From assembly GCF_037042905.1 (NCBI RefSeq), contig NC_087257.1, positions 22,015,001-22,079,000 on the forward strand: 64,000 nt of DNA, read 5' to 3'. This DNA is from Lytechinus pictus. Taxonomy: Eukaryota > Echinodermata > Echinoidea > Temnopleuroida > Toxopneustidae. Position 1 is the first letter of the stretch, and every line of letters starts with the position of its first letter. The position numbers were made by a program, and so were the translations under genes. This document shows, in pieces, positions 63,641-64,000 of this stretch. The notes under the pieces are model-generated. The model was not told where the DNA came from. It saw nothing but the letters and a program-made list of their open reading frames with translations, and did no database searches.

Positions 63641-64000
63641 GTGTGATATTCAAACCTTAAAAGTGGACATTCTATGCATGTTTTGTTACCAAGAACTGGA
63701 CAAATACCTTATACCAAATAAAAAACTGATGAGGAGCGAGCTTCTTTTTTTTTTTTTTTTGAAATTTCATGATGGCCATTTTCTAGTCAATTTAAACAGA
63801 TTATTGTGCTCACGATTCGATTTTTTGTAGCTTTCAGCGAGATACGCGATTACGCATTCTTTTCATGATTACAAAAGTACTGAATATGGAATAAATGTTT
63901 AGCTTGCGCTACGAGCTCCCATCATATTATGTAAACAAATTTTAGCTCTTTTGCATGCGTTGTCCTGTTCATGTTACCAGATACTTATGATTTCATCTAC
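63290..64000. mobile_element. hAT-like element, left end only
   Basis: CAGTGGCGGCGGAACG followed by a G run is the usual left terminus of this family. The right end lies outside the window. Confidence 0.5.

Overview
The window is eukaryotic, AT-rich and intron-bearing, packed with microsatellites and small transposons. It most likely comes from a sea urchin (echinoid). The reasons are a SUEL-type (sea urchin egg lectin) domain gene, C2H2 genes resembling the echinoid Krueppel-like factor Krl, a foldback element built of 15-bp repeats like the sea urchin TU family, and SINE/hAT-like repeats typical of echinoids. The species cannot be fixed from the sequence alone.

Region 1 (1-19,540, minus strand). 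A secreted multidomain gene spans 19,534 to 3,756. I assembled seven coding exons, all joined in phase 1, giving 401 codons: signal peptide, Cys-containing linker, two EGF modules, one SUEL/rhamnose-binding lectin domain, and a C-terminal domain resembling PF12248 (farnesoic acid O-methyltransferase-like) split over two exons. Its 8.8-kb first intron holds three hAT-like non-autonomous elements, each lying inside the same (GTA)n microsatellite, and a fourth nested in the third.

Region 2 (20,760-24,790, minus strand). This holds Krl-like zinc-finger gene A, with two coding exons and four C2H2 fingers, its promoter block, and a conserved noncoding block carrying a Su(H)-type site.

Region 3 (24,790-29,960). 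No gene was recognised. It contains MITEs and AT-rich sequence.

Region 4 (29,961-55,711, plus strand). This is a head-to-tail segmental duplication, U1 (29,961-40,709) and U2 (40,710-55,711). Each unit holds a conserved Su(H)-site block, a decayed ghost Krl promoter without exons, a second block, an intact Krl-like gene (B or C) and, on the minus strand, a tRNA-Asn(GUU). The units differ by datable insertions. U1 alone carries a TU-like foldback element. U2 alone carries a LINE interrupted by a 3.2-kb TIR element, a palindrome-rich MITE, a 304-bp insert with a 12-bp target duplication, and a 0.8-kb non-autonomous DNA element.

Region 5 (55,712-64,000). This is repeats only: a tRNA-Gly pseudogene, nested MITEs, LINE remnants, a foldback element, and minisatellites.

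Functionally, the three Krl-like genes are candidate DNA-binding embryonic regulators with near-identical fingers, so dosage or redundancy is expected. The lectin gene is a candidate extracellular carbohydrate-binding protein. Most long ORFs elsewhere are readings of simple repeats.
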